Source of the DNA: a virus
Virus record (IMG/VR): IMGVR_UViG_3300021137_000001
Location: 186,001-250,000 of that record
Reading direction: 5' to 3' (one strand)
Length of the DNA stretch: 64,000 bases
A model generated the notes under the pieces. The model ran no database searches, was not told where the DNA came from, and was given only the letters and a program-made list of their open reading frames with translations. Position numbers and translations under genes: made by a program. Below are positions 33,144 to 42,592 of this stretch, one piece after another (position 1 is the stretch's first letter; each line of letters starts with the position of its first letter).

Positions 33144-35834
33144 ATTTCATACGTCGACGCATTATTCGATAGAGCAAAAGATCGCATCTATGTCGTAGAA
33201 AGAAAAGAAGGCATACGTGAGTATGTCGAGTATCCAGCAAATTATGTTATGTACACAGATGATCCAAAAGGCAAGTATCGCACAGTATATGACACACCTG
33301 TAAGTCGTTTTAGCACTCGCATTGGTAAGGAATTCCATAAAGAAACGCGAGTCAATTCAAATAAGAAGATATGGGAAAGCGATATCAATCCTGTATTCCG
33401 TTGTTTATCAGACAACTATCTCGGAGCAACATCCCCTAAGTTACAAACTGCGTTTTGGGATATTGAAACAGACTTTGACCCAGCACGTGGATATGCGCCA
33501 ACTAGCGACCCGTTTAATCCTATTACTGCTATTTCAGTATACTTGGATTGGCTAGACAAGATGGTTACACTTGTTATTCCACCTAAGAGCTATTCATGGG
33601 AAACTGCACAAGAGATTTGTGACCAGTATGAGAACTGCTTTTTGTTTGAGCGTGAAGCAGATATGCTGGATACGTTTCTTAATTTAATCGATGATGCAGA
33701 CGTATTAAGTGGATGGAACAGTGAGGGTTATGATATTCCATACACAGTTGGACGTATTGTACGTGTATTAAGCAAAGATGACACACGACGTCTTTGTCTA
33801 TGGGGTCAGTATCCAAAACAGCGTGAATTTGAACGTTTTGGTGCCACAAGTGTCACCTTTGACCTCATTGGACGTGTCCATTTAGACTACATGCAGTTAT
33901 ACCGCAAATACACATACGAAGAACGACATAGCTATGCGTTAGATGCAATTGGCGAGTATGAGTTAGATGAGCGTAAAGTTGCATACGAAGGTACATTAGA
34001 TCAATTGTATAACAAAGACTTTCCAAAGTTTATTGATTACAACAGACAAGATACTATGTTGCTGGCTAAGTTAGATAAGAAGTTACGCTTCTTAGATTTA
34101 GCTAACGAACTTGCGCATGATAATACTGTATTGCTGCAAACAACAATGGGCGCGGTAGCAGTTACCGAGCAAGCTATCATTAACGAAGCACATCAACAAG
34201 GTCTGATTGTTCCAAATCGCAAGGGCAGAGATGACATGGGCGATACGCAAGCGGCTGGTGCGTATGTCGCAACTCCAAAAGCAGGCATGCATGATTGGAT
34301 TGGGTCAGTCGATATTAACTCACTGTATCCAAGTGCAATTCGTGCGCTTAACATGGGACCAGAATCAATCATTGGACAGATTCGTCCAATTATGACAGAC
34401 CATTATATTACTGAGAAAATGGCAGACAAAATAGTTAATGGCAAAAAATCTAAAGGCTCAAGTTTTGCAGATGCGTGGGACGGACTATTTGCTACATTAG
34501 AATACACCGCAGTCATGGAAGGTAAGACAGGTATTGAGCTTACTATCGATTGGGAAAGCTCAGGCGAGAGTACTGTACACACTGCGGCAGAAGTATGGAC
34601 CTTAATCTTTGATAGTAATCAACCGTGGATACTTAGTGCAAACGGTACTATCTTTAGTTTTGAGAAAGAAGCAGTTATCCCAGGTTTGCTAAAACGTTGG
34701 TATGCTGAACGTAAAGAACTACAGGCTAAAATGCGTTCATGTACAGATCCGGAAGAGATTGCATTTTGGGATAAGCGTCAGTTAGTTAAGAAGATTAACT
34801 TGAACAGTTTGTATGGTGCCTTACTTAATCCGGGCTGTCGTTTCTTTGATAAGCGTATCGGACAGAGTACTACCTTAACAGGCAGAACTATTGCTAAACA
34901 TATGGATGCGTATATTAACGAATGTATTACTGGCACGTACGATCACGTTGGTGATGCAATTATTTACGGTGATACCGACTCATGTTACTTTAGTGCATGG
35001 CCATTAATTAAAGATGAAGTCGAATCCGGTAAGATGGAATGGAGTCCCGAGATTGCAATTCAATTGTATGATGGTATCTCAGACCAAGTTAACGAAAGTT
35101 TTCCAGCAATGATGGAACGTGCATTTCACGTGCCACGCAATATGGGTAATGTAATTAAAGGTGGGCGTGAACTTGTTGCAAGTAAAGGACTATTCATTAA
35201 GAAGAAACGTTATGCTGTATTAATTACAGACTTAGATGGTAAACGTTTAGATACACACGGCAAGCCCGGCAAAGTTAAAGCAATGGGCTTAGACTTAAAA
35301 CGTTCAGATACTCCGAAGATTGTACAAGACTTCTTAAGTGACATCTTACTCGATGTGCTAACAGGTGTAGATAAGACAGATATTATTGATAAGGTGCGTG
35401 AGTTTAAAATTGCATTCCAAGATAGACCTGCATGGGAGAAAGGTACGCCGAAACGTGTAAACAATCTTACTAACTACACAGCGGCTGAAGTTAGAGAAGG
35501 TAGAGCTAATATGCCCGGGCATGTACGTGCGGCAATGAACTGGAATAACTTAAAGCGTATGCATGGTGATAACTATTCAATTAACATTGTTGATGGTATG
35601 AAAACTATTGTGTGTAAACTTAAAGATAATCCAATCGGGTTTACTAGTGTGGGCTATCCAACAGATGGGACACATATTCCGCAATGGTTTAAAGATTTGC
35701 CGTTTGATAATGACTTAATGGAGTCAACAATTGTTAATCAGAAAGTAGAGAACTTATTAGGTGTGCTTAACTGGGATATTGCCGGAAGCACAGACATTAA
35801 GACTACATTTGATGCATTGTTTAGTTTTGACTAA
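33144..35834 (+). CDS. Family B DNA polymerase (T4 gp43-like)
   Basis: The replicative DNA polymerase, with 3'-5' exonuclease and polymerase domains. Exo I is AFWDIETDFD, motif A SVDINSLYPSAI, motif B KKINLNSLYGAL, motif C IYGDTDSCY, and KKKRY follows. The frame has no ATG, GTG or TTG before 33249, yet it is open back to 33132, and AAAGGAG ends 6 bases before an ATT at 33144. Read from there, the protein is 896 aa (T4 gp43 is 898) and has the usual N-terminus (SYVDALFDRAKDRIYVVE). Starting at 33249 would remove about 35 residues and leave no ribosome site. An AUU start is therefore preferred. Confidence 0.9.
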   Translation: MSYVDALFDRAKDRIYVVERKEGIREYVEYPANYVMYTDDPKGKYRTVYDTPVSRFSTRIGKEFHKETRVNSNKKIWESDINPVFRCLSDNYLGATSPKLQTAFWDIETDFDPARGYAPTSDPFNPITAISVYLDWLDKMVTLVIPPKSYSWETAQEICDQYENCFLFEREADMLDTFLNLIDDADVLSGWNSEGYDIPYTVGRIVRVLSKDDTRRLCLWGQYPKQREFERFGATSVTFDLIGRVHLDYMQLYRKYTYEERHSYALDAIGEYELDERKVAYEGTLDQLYNKDFPKFIDYNRQDTMLLAKLDKKLRFLDLANELAHDNTVLLQTTMGAVAVTEQAIINEAHQQGLIVPNRKGRDDMGDTQAAGAYVATPKAGMHDWIGSVDINSLYPSAIRALNMGPESIIGQIRPIMTDHYITEKMADKIVNGKKSKGSSFADAWDGLFATLEYTAVMEGKTGIELTIDWESSGESTVHTAAEVWTLIFDSNQPWILSANGTIFSFEKEAVIPGLLKRWYAERKELQAKMRSCTDPEEIAFWDKRQLVKKINLNSLYGALLNPGCRFFDKRIGQSTTLTGRTIAKHMDAYINECITGTYDHVGDAIIYGDTDSCYFSAWPLIKDEVESGKMEWSPEIAIQLYDGISDQVNESFPAMMERAFHVPRNMGNVIKGGRELVASKGLFIKKKRYAVLITDLDGKRLDTHGKPGKVKAMGLDLKRSDTPKIVQDFLSDILLDVLTGVDKTDIIDKVREFKIAFQDRPAWEKGTPKRVNNLTNYTAAEVREGRANMPGHVRAAMNWNNLKRMHGDNYSINIVDGMKTIVCKLKDNPIGFTSVGYPTDGTHIPQWFKDLPFDNDLMESTIVNQKVENLLGVLNWDIAGSTDIKTTFDALFSFD

Positions 35835-36760
35835 TGGGTAAATTAGCAGACTTAGTTAAGTATAGAAACGAGTTAACCAGTGCAGTCAACTCGTTAAATC
35901 TGCAGAAAGCAATCACTAAGAAAATTACGTTATTAGACCAAGTACAAGGAAATAATGCCGTAGCGTATAATGTCGATCATATTACTAACAATTATAAACA
36001 ACTAATACTAGATAACGATAGTAATATCAATCAGCTAAATGAATTAATAGAATTAGTTAATTTGGATATTACTATCCTAGCAACAACATTATTTGCGAAT
36101 AGAGAATTATTAGCATATACTGGCCGAATCGACTTGCCGTTTGAGTCGGATCTCAGACTACTTGTTAAAACTAAAATTAAACAATATTGTGATTGGCATT
36201 ATCCAGGTTTACAAATTAATTCCGACAAAAAAGAATGGGTCGATTGTATGGTAACTTCTGATCCGCTGTATCTCGCTAATTCGAATGAGGCTACGGCAGT
36301 TAGAGAATTAACGGATATAATTAGTGAATATCCAGATCAATATCAAAATCGGTTACGATTATATCCAATCGATGGTCGAGATTTTTCTATACTACCACAA
36401 GAACAGTTTAGTGTTATAGTGTGTTGGAACTTCTTAGATTATATTGAACTCAAAGGTATTACAGAATATATGCAACAAATGTTTAAATTGCTACGAGCAG
36501 GCGGTGTGTTTATGTTTAGCTATAACAACTGCGATATAGTTGAATCTGCTAGATTAGCAGAAGAGAATGGTATGAGTTGGGTAAGCTCACGTGCAATCAA
36601 ACAACTATGCAATGATATTGGGTTCGAAGTTATTACATTTGAGGATCACGAAACTGGCGATGCGTACATTACACAGATTAGTTGGGCAGAAATACGCAAA
36701 CCGGGCGTGTTAACAACAGTAAAGGCGCATCAAGTCGCTGGAAAAATACTTGAAAAATAA
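35834..36760 (+). CDS. Methyltransferase-like protein
   Basis: A 308-residue protein with a helical N-terminal half (residues 1-115) and a C-terminal half resembling class I SAM-dependent methyltransferases: FSVIVCWNFLDYIELKG (strand 4 region), QQMFKLLRAGGVFMFSYNN (strand 5, the usual L(K/R)PGG-like turn) and a closing ISWAEI strand. The glycine-rich SAM loop is not obvious, so the enzyme may be degenerate or bind differently. It begins one base into the polymerase stop. The target could be DNA or a small molecule. Confidence 0.6.
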   Translation: MGKLADLVKYRNELTSAVNSLNLQKAITKKITLLDQVQGNNAVAYNVDHITNNYKQLILDNDSNINQLNELIELVNLDITILATTLFANRELLAYTGRIDLPFESDLRLLVKTKIKQYCDWHYPGLQINSDKKEWVDCMVTSDPLYLANSNEATAVRELTDIISEYPDQYQNRLRLYPIDGRDFSILPQEQFSVIVCWNFLDYIELKGITEYMQQMFKLLRAGGVFMFSYNNCDIVESARLAEENGMSWVSSRAIKQLCNDIGFEVITFEDHETGDAYITQISWAEIRKPGVLTTVKAHQVAGKILEK

Positions 36761-36771
36761 TTACCATATGA

Positions 36772-36801
36772 CTTGCATTTTCTAAATACATCATATACAC
36801 T
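36772..36801 (+). promoter_or_regulatory. Possible weak sigma70-like promoter before the sliding clamp
   Basis: TTGCAT (36772-36777), 18 bases, TACACT (36796-36801). Both boxes are off-consensus. AGGAG precedes the clamp ATG. Confidence 0.4.
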
Positions 36802-36832
36802 ATACATTACATTACTTTATTAGGAGAACTAC

Positions 36833-37564
36833 ATGCGTGATCAATTATTAGACATCGTTAAAAATACTTACGGACTGGGTATTATCGATTTAGTTAAAGT
36901 AACAGGAACAGATTCAGAAACAACAATCGAAGCAATTGCAGAAGATCGTAGTGTTATAGTGCAGGCAAAAGTAAACAATCCAGTACCGGAGTTCATCGGT
37001 ACATTTGGTATGCCAAACTTAGGTAAACTAAGTACAATTCTCGGTATTCCAGAGTACAAGGAAGATGCTAAGATTAGCTTAACTAAACAAGATCGTAATG
37101 GCGAATCAGTTCCGTCGGGCTTACATTTTGAAAACAAATCAGGTGACTTTAAAAATGATTATCGTTTTATGACATCTGAAATTGTTAACGACAAACTTAA
37201 AACAGTTAAGTTCAAAGGTGTTAAATGGAATGTTGAATTTCAACCAACAGTTGCTAACATTCAACGTTTGAAATTCCAAGCAAGTGCAAACAGTGACGAA
37301 ACTACGTTCACTGCTAAAACAGAAGGTACTGACTTAAAACTATTCTTCGGTGATCATAGTTCACATGCTGGTAACTTTGTGTTTCAAGCAGATGTTGTTG
37401 GTACGTTAACTAAAGGTTGGTCATGGCCAGTAGCGGCAGTTATTAGTATCCTTAGTTTGCCAGGTGATAAAACATTCCGTATTAGTGACGAGGGTGCGGC
37501 ACAAATTACTGTTGATAGCGGTATGGCAACTTATAACTACATTTTACCTGCACAAAGCAAATAA
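36833..37564 (+). CDS. Sliding clamp (T4 gp45-like)
   Basis: A 243-residue processivity clamp. The fold is recognised from length (T4 gp45 is 228 aa) and from the inter-domain pattern: FIGTFGMPNLGKLSTILG matches the DLNGFLGIL segment, followed by EDAKISL; FQPTVANIQRLKFQA is the start of the second domain; and the C-terminal AQITVDSGMATYNYILP closes it. It would form a trimeric ring holding polymerase on DNA and, in T4, also activates late transcription with gp55 and gp33. That fits the late promoters in this window. Confidence 0.8.
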   Translation: MRDQLLDIVKNTYGLGIIDLVKVTGTDSETTIEAIAEDRSVIVQAKVNNPVPEFIGTFGMPNLGKLSTILGIPEYKEDAKISLTKQDRNGESVPSGLHFENKSGDFKNDYRFMTSEIVNDKLKTVKFKGVKWNVEFQPTVANIQRLKFQASANSDETTFTAKTEGTDLKLFFGDHSSHAGNFVFQADVVGTLTKGWSWPVAAVISILSLPGDKTFRISDEGAAQITVDSGMATYNYILPAQSK

Positions 37565-37906
37565 ATGATCAAGTCAATCCAATCATTGTCGCCACATGTA
37601 ACTGTTGACCATTATAGTCCACCATATGTTGGTGGTAATTCTCAGTCAGCTGGGCAGATGCGGTTTAATACTAATACGCAACAAGTAGACGTATACGATG
37701 GCAATAGTTGGATTAGCATGAGTCAAAATGTTAATGTTAGAATGAGTTACACTGCCGAAGAAGCTATTCGGTGGGCTACTATTAAGATGCAGGAAGAGAA
37801 CGAACTTAAAGCTAAAATGGAAAAATACCCAACGTTAAAATCAGCTTATGAACAATATAAGCTAGTTGAGGCGTTGGTTTATGAGGATGATAAAGTTGGA
37901 ACGTGA
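37565..37906 (+). CDS. Conserved hypothetical protein
   Basis: A 113-residue protein. The N-terminal half has short beta strands with GQMRFNTNTQQVDVYDGNSW, a motif typical of phage fibre or virion proteins (a short DGxxW unit). The C-terminal half is helical. It directly follows the clamp stop and overlaps the DpdA start by 26 bases. Function unknown. Confidence 0.6.
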   Translation: MIKSIQSLSPHVTVDHYSPPYVGGNSQSAGQMRFNTNTQQVDVYDGNSWISMSQNVNVRMSYTAEEAIRWATIKMQEENELKAKMEKYPTLKSAYEQYKLVEALVYEDDKVGT

Positions 37907-39590
37907 TAATTTAACAGCAAAACAACTCGGAGAAAACAATACATCGGGGTTGAGTCAGTGGAGTGTCTTTTTACCAGCACTGTCTGGCTTTTATGCAACG
38001 TATGTGGGAAAGCAACGCTTCCCTGATCCAGTAAAAGGATTGTATGTTGATGCAACTCGTATGCCGCCAGACTTTGAAAATGGTATGGAAGGGCTCAACT
38101 GGCTTAATCCAGAACAAGCATACTTTCCGTATCATTGGTCATTATATTCTGCAGGTCATGCTGAATTAGATGTTAACAAGTTTAGTCCAAAAGAAGATAT
38201 GGTTCGTAACAGAGATCGTAGTAAATCGTTTATTCTCGGTGACAGTGGTGGGTTCCAGATTGGTAAAGGTGTATGGGAAGGTGATTGGAAGAATCCTAAC
38301 TGTCCTAAAGCACAAAAGAAACGTGAGCTAGTGTTAACTTGGATGGATGCATATATGGATTATGGTATGTGTTTGGATATTCCAGCGTGGGTTGCTCGTA
38401 GTCCAAACGGTGCTAAAGCTACAGGTATTAGCACATACGAAGAAGCTGTACAAGGCACATACATTAATAATGATTGGTTTATTAATAATCGTACAGGTGC
38501 TTGTAAGTTTCTAAACGTATTGCAGGGCGAAAACCATACAGATGCAGACGATTGGTATGATCGTATGAAGAAGTATTGCGACCCTGTACAATATCCAGGC
38601 CGCCATTTTAATGGATGGGCAATGGGCGGGCAAAATATGTGTGATGTACATTTAGTACTTCGCAGACTTGTTGCATTACGCTTTGATGGCTTGTTAGAAA
38701 AAGGTTTGCATGATTGGATGCACTTTTTGGGTACAAGTAAACTAGAGTGGGCAGTGCTATTAACTGACATTCAACGTGCTGTCCGTAAATATCACAACCC
38801 TAACTTTACAATATCATTTGATTGTGCTAGTCCGTTCTTAGCAAGTGCTAACGGACAGATTTATACTCAAACAGAAGTTGAAGATGGTAAGAAATGGGTA
38901 TATCGTATGGTACCAAGTGTAGACAATAAGAAATATGCACTAGATACACGTAGATTCCGTGATGCAGTATTACAAGATGGTAAATTTAAAACGTTTACTG
39001 AAAGCCCAATTAGCGCACGTATTCAAATTAATGATGTGTGTGTATATCACGATGGTGTGCGTAAAACTAAAGCAGAATTAAACGGTGAAGAGTTTGATGT
39101 AACTAATCAAAATCATTATAGCACACCGCCAGCACTTAATAAGATTAATAAGGTTGGCAAAACATCATGGGATAGCTTTGCGTATGCTATTCAAATGGGT
39201 CATAATGTTTGGAGTCATCTTACTTCTGTACAAGAAGCAAACAGACAATATGATAAAGGTATTCGTCCTGCAATGATGTCAGCAATTACAGCAGATAAGA
39301 AATCACATAGAGCATATGATTTAATCTATTTTAGAGACATTGTTGATGCTATATTTGCAATCGACAATAGAGCCGATGCAGAAGCACTAATCGAACACTA
39401 TAATCAATATTGGATGGCTATTCCTGGTTCGCGTGGCGCAATTGGTAAGAAAACAATGAATGCCAGTACTACGTTTAATAGCTTGTTTGATGAAGTTGCA
39501 GTACCAGAAACAGAAGAAGAGCATCACATAGATGACAGTGGATTTGACGAAACTAATCTTAATAACTTAGAAGCAGGTTTGGAGGAATAA
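37881..39590 (+). CDS. dpdA: DpdA-like DNA guanine transglycosylase (7-deazaguanine insertion)
   Basis: A 569-residue protein of the tRNA-guanine transglycosylase superfamily, of the DpdA type that swaps guanine in DNA for a 7-deazaguanine such as preQ0. SFILGDSGGFQIGKG carries the catalytic Asp region (DSGGFQ), NVLQGENH matches the LQG substrate loop, GWAMGG the GG loop, HFLGTSK the LxG motif, and SFDCASPF the second Asp. The Cys-rich zinc site of bacterial TGT is not seen, as is usual for DpdA. ATG 37881 (or 37887) is preferred to an upstream TTG. FolE, QueE and QueD for preQ0 synthesis lie downstream. Confidence 0.9.
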   Translation: MRMIKLERDNLTAKQLGENNTSGLSQWSVFLPALSGFYATYVGKQRFPDPVKGLYVDATRMPPDFENGMEGLNWLNPEQAYFPYHWSLYSAGHAELDVNKFSPKEDMVRNRDRSKSFILGDSGGFQIGKGVWEGDWKNPNCPKAQKKRELVLTWMDAYMDYGMCLDIPAWVARSPNGAKATGISTYEEAVQGTYINNDWFINNRTGACKFLNVLQGENHTDADDWYDRMKKYCDPVQYPGRHFNGWAMGGQNMCDVHLVLRRLVALRFDGLLEKGLHDWMHFLGTSKLEWAVLLTDIQRAVRKYHNPNFTISFDCASPFLASANGQIYTQTEVEDGKKWVYRMVPSVDNKKYALDTRRFRDAVLQDGKFKTFTESPISARIQINDVCVYHDGVRKTKAELNGEEFDVTNQNHYSTPPALNKINKVGKTSWDSFAYAIQMGHNVWSHLTSVQEANRQYDKGIRPAMMSAITADKKSHRAYDLIYFRDIVDAIFAIDNRADAEALIEHYNQYWMAIPGSRGAIGKKTMNASTTFNSLFDEVAVPETEEEHHIDDSGFDETNLNNLEAGLEE

Positions 39591-39591
39591 C

Positions 39592-39777
39592 ATGGATAAA
39601 GGCAAACTCGAAAGTCATATCGAACGCTTAGTACAGCACCACGCAGATCTCGAACTGCAAATTAAAGAAGGGCGTAGTAACTATGTTGGCGATGCTAAAC
39701 TTAGCAAAGTTAAGCAAGAAAGATTAATTGTTAAGCGTCAAATTGAAGAATCTAAAACAAAATTAAAGGCACTATAA
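39592..39777 (+). CDS. Small coiled-coil protein
   Basis: A 61-residue charged helical protein (ESHIERLVQHHADLELQIKE, ending ESKTKLKAL). GGAGG lies 8 bases before the ATG. TAATG links it to the next gene. It could be a partner of DpdA or of the oxidoreductase that follows; no family is known. Confidence 0.65.
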   Translation: MDKGKLESHIERLVQHHADLELQIKEGRSNYVGDAKLSKVKQERLIVKRQIEESKTKLKAL

Positions 39778-40658
39778 TGAAAAGTTTAGTTATTGGTATG
39801 GGTATTGGTAATTTGTATCATGAAGTACTTACAAATTTAGGATATGAAATCGTAACCGTAGATCAAGATGCAACAAAAAATGCAGACTTTACCAGTGTTG
39901 CACTTGCACTAGCATCACATGAATATTTTGACACAGTGCATATCTGCACACCAAACTTTACACACGAAGCTATCGCGAGAGAAGTTGCTACCCATGCTAA
40001 ACTTGTATTCATCGAAAAGCCAGGAGTTAAAACTTCGGCAATTTGGCAACAGCTAGTCAAAGACTTTCCATATACACGTTTTATGATGGTTAAGAACAAT
40101 CAATGGCGTGAAAATATTGCAGAGTTACAAGCACTTGCGCAACGTAGTGTTAAAGTGGAACTTAATTGGATTAATCGTAATCGTGTTCCTGGTCCAGGTA
40201 CTTGGTTTACTACTAAAGAGTTAGCATATGGCGGTGTTAGCCGTGATTTGATGACACACTTGTTAAGTCTTTATATAGCACTTAGCGAAGATTATACTAA
40301 GCCAGCATTAACTCATTATAACGTAGCACAACGTTATACATTGGCAGAAGTGTCTGATACAGAATACGGTACGGTTAAGGCAGATGGTATATATGACGTA
40401 GATGATTTATGTGAATTTATATTTGAATCTCCCGAGCGTAAGTGGCGTTTAGTAGCAGACTGGCGCAATTTAACTGACGATGACCGCGGTATTAACTTTC
40501 ATATGGCAGACGGTAAAGTCGAACGTTTTGAATTAGGATTGTGCCCAGCAGAAGCATACCAAGCAATGATTAAAGATGCTGTTGAAAACATTGACAACGA
40601 TGCTTGGTTTAGTGTACAATTAGACTATGACTTATGGATTCATGGAAAGGTAGAATAG
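39777..40658 (+). CDS. Gfo/Idh/MocA-family oxidoreductase
   Basis: A 293-residue NAD(P)-dependent sugar-type dehydrogenase. The Rossmann start is LVIGMGIGNLYHEVLTNLG, followed by HICTPNFTHEAIA and the family signature FIEKPGVKT (EKP). The C-terminal substrate domain begins near 120; GGVSRDLMTHLLSLY is the usual active-site helix with Asp and His. It oxidises or reduces a sugar nucleotide or inositol-like ring. Its neighbours are an MDR dehydrogenase, a glycosyltransferase and a DegT-type aminotransferase, suggesting an amino-sugar or sugar-conjugate pathway. Confidence 0.85.
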   Translation: MKSLVIGMGIGNLYHEVLTNLGYEIVTVDQDATKNADFTSVALALASHEYFDTVHICTPNFTHEAIAREVATHAKLVFIEKPGVKTSAIWQQLVKDFPYTRFMMVKNNQWRENIAELQALAQRSVKVELNWINRNRVPGPGTWFTTKELAYGGVSRDLMTHLLSLYIALSEDYTKPALTHYNVAQRYTLAEVSDTEYGTVKADGIYDVDDLCEFIFESPERKWRLVADWRNLTDDDRGINFHMADGKVERFELGLCPAEAYQAMIKDAVENIDNDAWFSVQLDYDLWIHGKVE

Positions 40659-40659
40659 C

Positions 40660-41556
40660 TTGAGAGTTAAATTATTATGCACAGATGGCCTAGGCACATT
40701 CCAAGAAATTGCGTGGGATAAGCCAGCAATTAACAACAACGAAATTGAAGTTAAAGCAGTAATGACGGGTGTTTGTCGTAGTGACATCGATATGATGAAT
40801 GGCGAGTTTGGCCCATTGCCTATTCATATGCACGGACACGAAGGATTAGGCATTGTAACTAAAGTGGGTGCTAACATAACTGATGTAGAAGTAGGCAATT
40901 ATGTTGCTACCCGTGGTGAACCTGCTTATGCGGATTATTACAATGTACGCAAAGACGAATATGTCGGGGTACCCACATCAGAACCTAAATACATATTAGA
41001 ACCTGTTGCTTGTGGTATCAACGTAGTAAATCAAAATTTACGTGATGTTGCCGAACGTGCTGGCGAAGGTCGACGCTTGTTGATATTAGGCAGTGGCTTC
41101 CTTGCGTGGGTTGCGTATAATACATTGTTGATTAACCATTTAGAATTCGATATTACAGTGATTGGTCGTAGTAATCAAGACTTATGGCAAGGTAAGCTAT
41201 CTCATGAAATTACTGGTGTTTATGATGTTATTATTGACTTAACTGAACGCACTGATTACTTACAGGGCGATTGTGTTGCAAATAATGGCTTAATCATTAT
41301 TGGTACAGACAAGCACATTAATCAAACGTTCGGACAGTTAATTTGGAAAGCAGTTACTATTAGTTTTCCAAGTCCACGTACACCACGCTTTTATGAAGCA
41401 ATGGTAATGGCACGTGACTGGGTCGCTAGTGGTCAATTAAATGTTGACAAATTCTGGACAAAGTCGTATAATCGTAATACAGAGTGGCAATCTGCATTTG
41501 CAGATGGCCAAAACAGACCAGTAGGCTACAGCAGAGGATATATTAAGTGGGATTAA
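40660..41556 (+). CDS. Zinc-type alcohol dehydrogenase-like protein (MDR family)
   Basis: A 298-residue medium-chain dehydrogenase with a TTG start one base after the previous stop; GGAAAGG lies upstream. The catalytic zinc site is visible: GVCRSDIDMMNGEFG (Cys), MHGHEGLGIV (His-Glu) and ILEPVACGINV. The structural zinc lobe with four Cys is absent, and the protein is shorter than typical members (about 340). The Rossmann segment LLILGSGFLAWVAYN is slightly altered from GxGxxG. It pairs with the preceding oxidoreductase. The substrate is unknown. Confidence 0.82.
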   Translation: MRVKLLCTDGLGTFQEIAWDKPAINNNEIEVKAVMTGVCRSDIDMMNGEFGPLPIHMHGHEGLGIVTKVGANITDVEVGNYVATRGEPAYADYYNVRKDEYVGVPTSEPKYILEPVACGINVVNQNLRDVAERAGEGRRLLILGSGFLAWVAYNTLLINHLEFDITVIGRSNQDLWQGKLSHEITGVYDVIIDLTERTDYLQGDCVANNGLIIIGTDKHINQTFGQLIWKAVTISFPSPRTPRFYEAMVMARDWVASGQLNVDKFWTKSYNRNTEWQSAFADGQNRPVGYSRGYIKWD

Positions 41557-42068
41557 ACACAGAAGAAAGACAGGAGGTAGTTTACTTTACAGGATTTGAA
41601 GTAGAGCATACTATTTGCTATGGTATGAAAACTTTGTTTGTTGTAGGTACTCCGCCAGTGGCAGAAATTATAGAAAAAGCTGAAACAAACGAATGTAAGC
41701 ATATTTACTTTGGCACAAGTCAAAGTTTCAATCCTACAGCAATGACACAGGAAGAATATAAACCATGGGATGATGTCATTATTGAATGTTTAAAGAATGA
41801 CTATTGGGTTAGCTTAGACTTTGGTGTTGAACATATCGAAGGTGTTATCGAAAGTGGCTATTCAGAATACGCTAGATTTGTTCCTATGATTAGTGTTAAA
41901 TTGCCGTATATCAGCTTACTTAATTATAATGCAACACTTAAACTTGATGACATTACTTGGGGCAAAACAAACCCTGGTGTATGGACACATCATTTACAAA
42001 CGCTAATGGGTAAAGATAAATTTACCCATTGGGATCAATATACACAAGATACTTCAATCGATCTATAA
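41547..42068 (+). CDS. Conserved hypothetical protein
   Basis: A 173-residue protein with a GTG start overlapping the dehydrogenase end; AGAGGAT lies about 8 bases before. Features: FTGFEVEHTICYGMKTLFVVG, IYFGTSQSFNP, then DYWVSLDFGVEH and FVPMISVKLPYI, an alternation of strands and helices that may be a TIM-barrel half. It seems to be a conserved phage family of unknown role. It lies between sugar-type enzymes and a nuclease-like gene. Confidence 0.65.
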   Translation: MGLNTEERQEVVYFTGFEVEHTICYGMKTLFVVGTPPVAEIIEKAETNECKHIYFGTSQSFNPTAMTQEEYKPWDDVIIECLKNDYWVSLDFGVEHIEGVIESGYSEYARFVPMISVKLPYISLLNYNATLKLDDITWGKTNPGVWTHHLQTLMGKDKFTHWDQYTQDTSIDL

Positions 42069-42079
42069 AGGATTGCAAA

Positions 42080-42592
42080 ATGAATAAAAGTTTCTTTTTA
42101 TATTTACATAATGATTTAAGCGGAAACCCGGCTTGGAAAAAGGTGGGAATAGGAATGACTCCGTATTCCGTTGTGAGATCTAGACAAAAATTTTGTTCTG
42201 ACAGATTTGGATTAACTCATTTATTTTTCGGTGATCCTAGCCATATTGCTTTTTTAGAAAAAGAATTTAAAGATAAATTTTTTCATAATTCGGGTACATA
42301 CATTAATAAAATAAGTGCGCAAACAGAATTATTTAATATGGCAGAAGAAGATATTTTGTTAGCAATTAACAATATCATTAAAATTAATGAATTACATATA
42401 AAGAAATTAGATTTAGCAGTACCGTATTCTGCTGCAAATAGTGGCGAATGTCCGTACAATATACCTTCAGAAGCCGAGTCTCATAATCATTTACGAGATT
42501 TGATTATCGAAGAATGGGATACTATAGTAGTAAGAGGTAAAACATCAAAGGCATCTATTAGATTTTCAAAATTATTCGAGGAAGTAGAATGA
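42080..42592 (+). CDS. GIY-YIG/T5orf172-like domain protein
   Basis: A 170-residue protein starting at ATG 42080, with AAAGGA 7 bases upstream; an earlier in-frame ATG at 42029 lies inside the previous gene. FFLYLHNDL, then KKVGIGMTPYSVVRSRQKFC and LTHLFFGDPSHIAFLEKEFK follow the pattern of T5orf172-type nuclease domains (strand, KxGxT-NPxxR, helix with Glu). Such domains occur in phage DNA-binding or nicking proteins. On the + strand and within the operon, it is not a homing insertion like the minus-strand genes. Confidence 0.55.
   Translation: MNKSFFLYLHNDLSGNPAWKKVGIGMTPYSVVRSRQKFCSDRFGLTHLFFGDPSHIAFLEKEFKDKFFHNSGTYINKISAQTELFNMAEEDILLAINNIIKINELHIKKLDLAVPYSAANSGECPYNIPSEAESHNHLRDLIIEEWDTIVVRGKTSKASIRFSKLFEEVE

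Noticed and set aside
33249-35834. DNA polymerase starting at ATG 33249
   Set aside because: It removes about 35 residues of the N-terminal strand and has no ribosome site; ATT 33144 has AAAGGAG at the right distance and gives a T4-like length.
42080-42592. Sixth homing endonuclease
   Set aside because: The T5orf172-like protein is on the + strand, overlaps its neighbours as a normal operon gene and has no late promoter or insertion-like placement.
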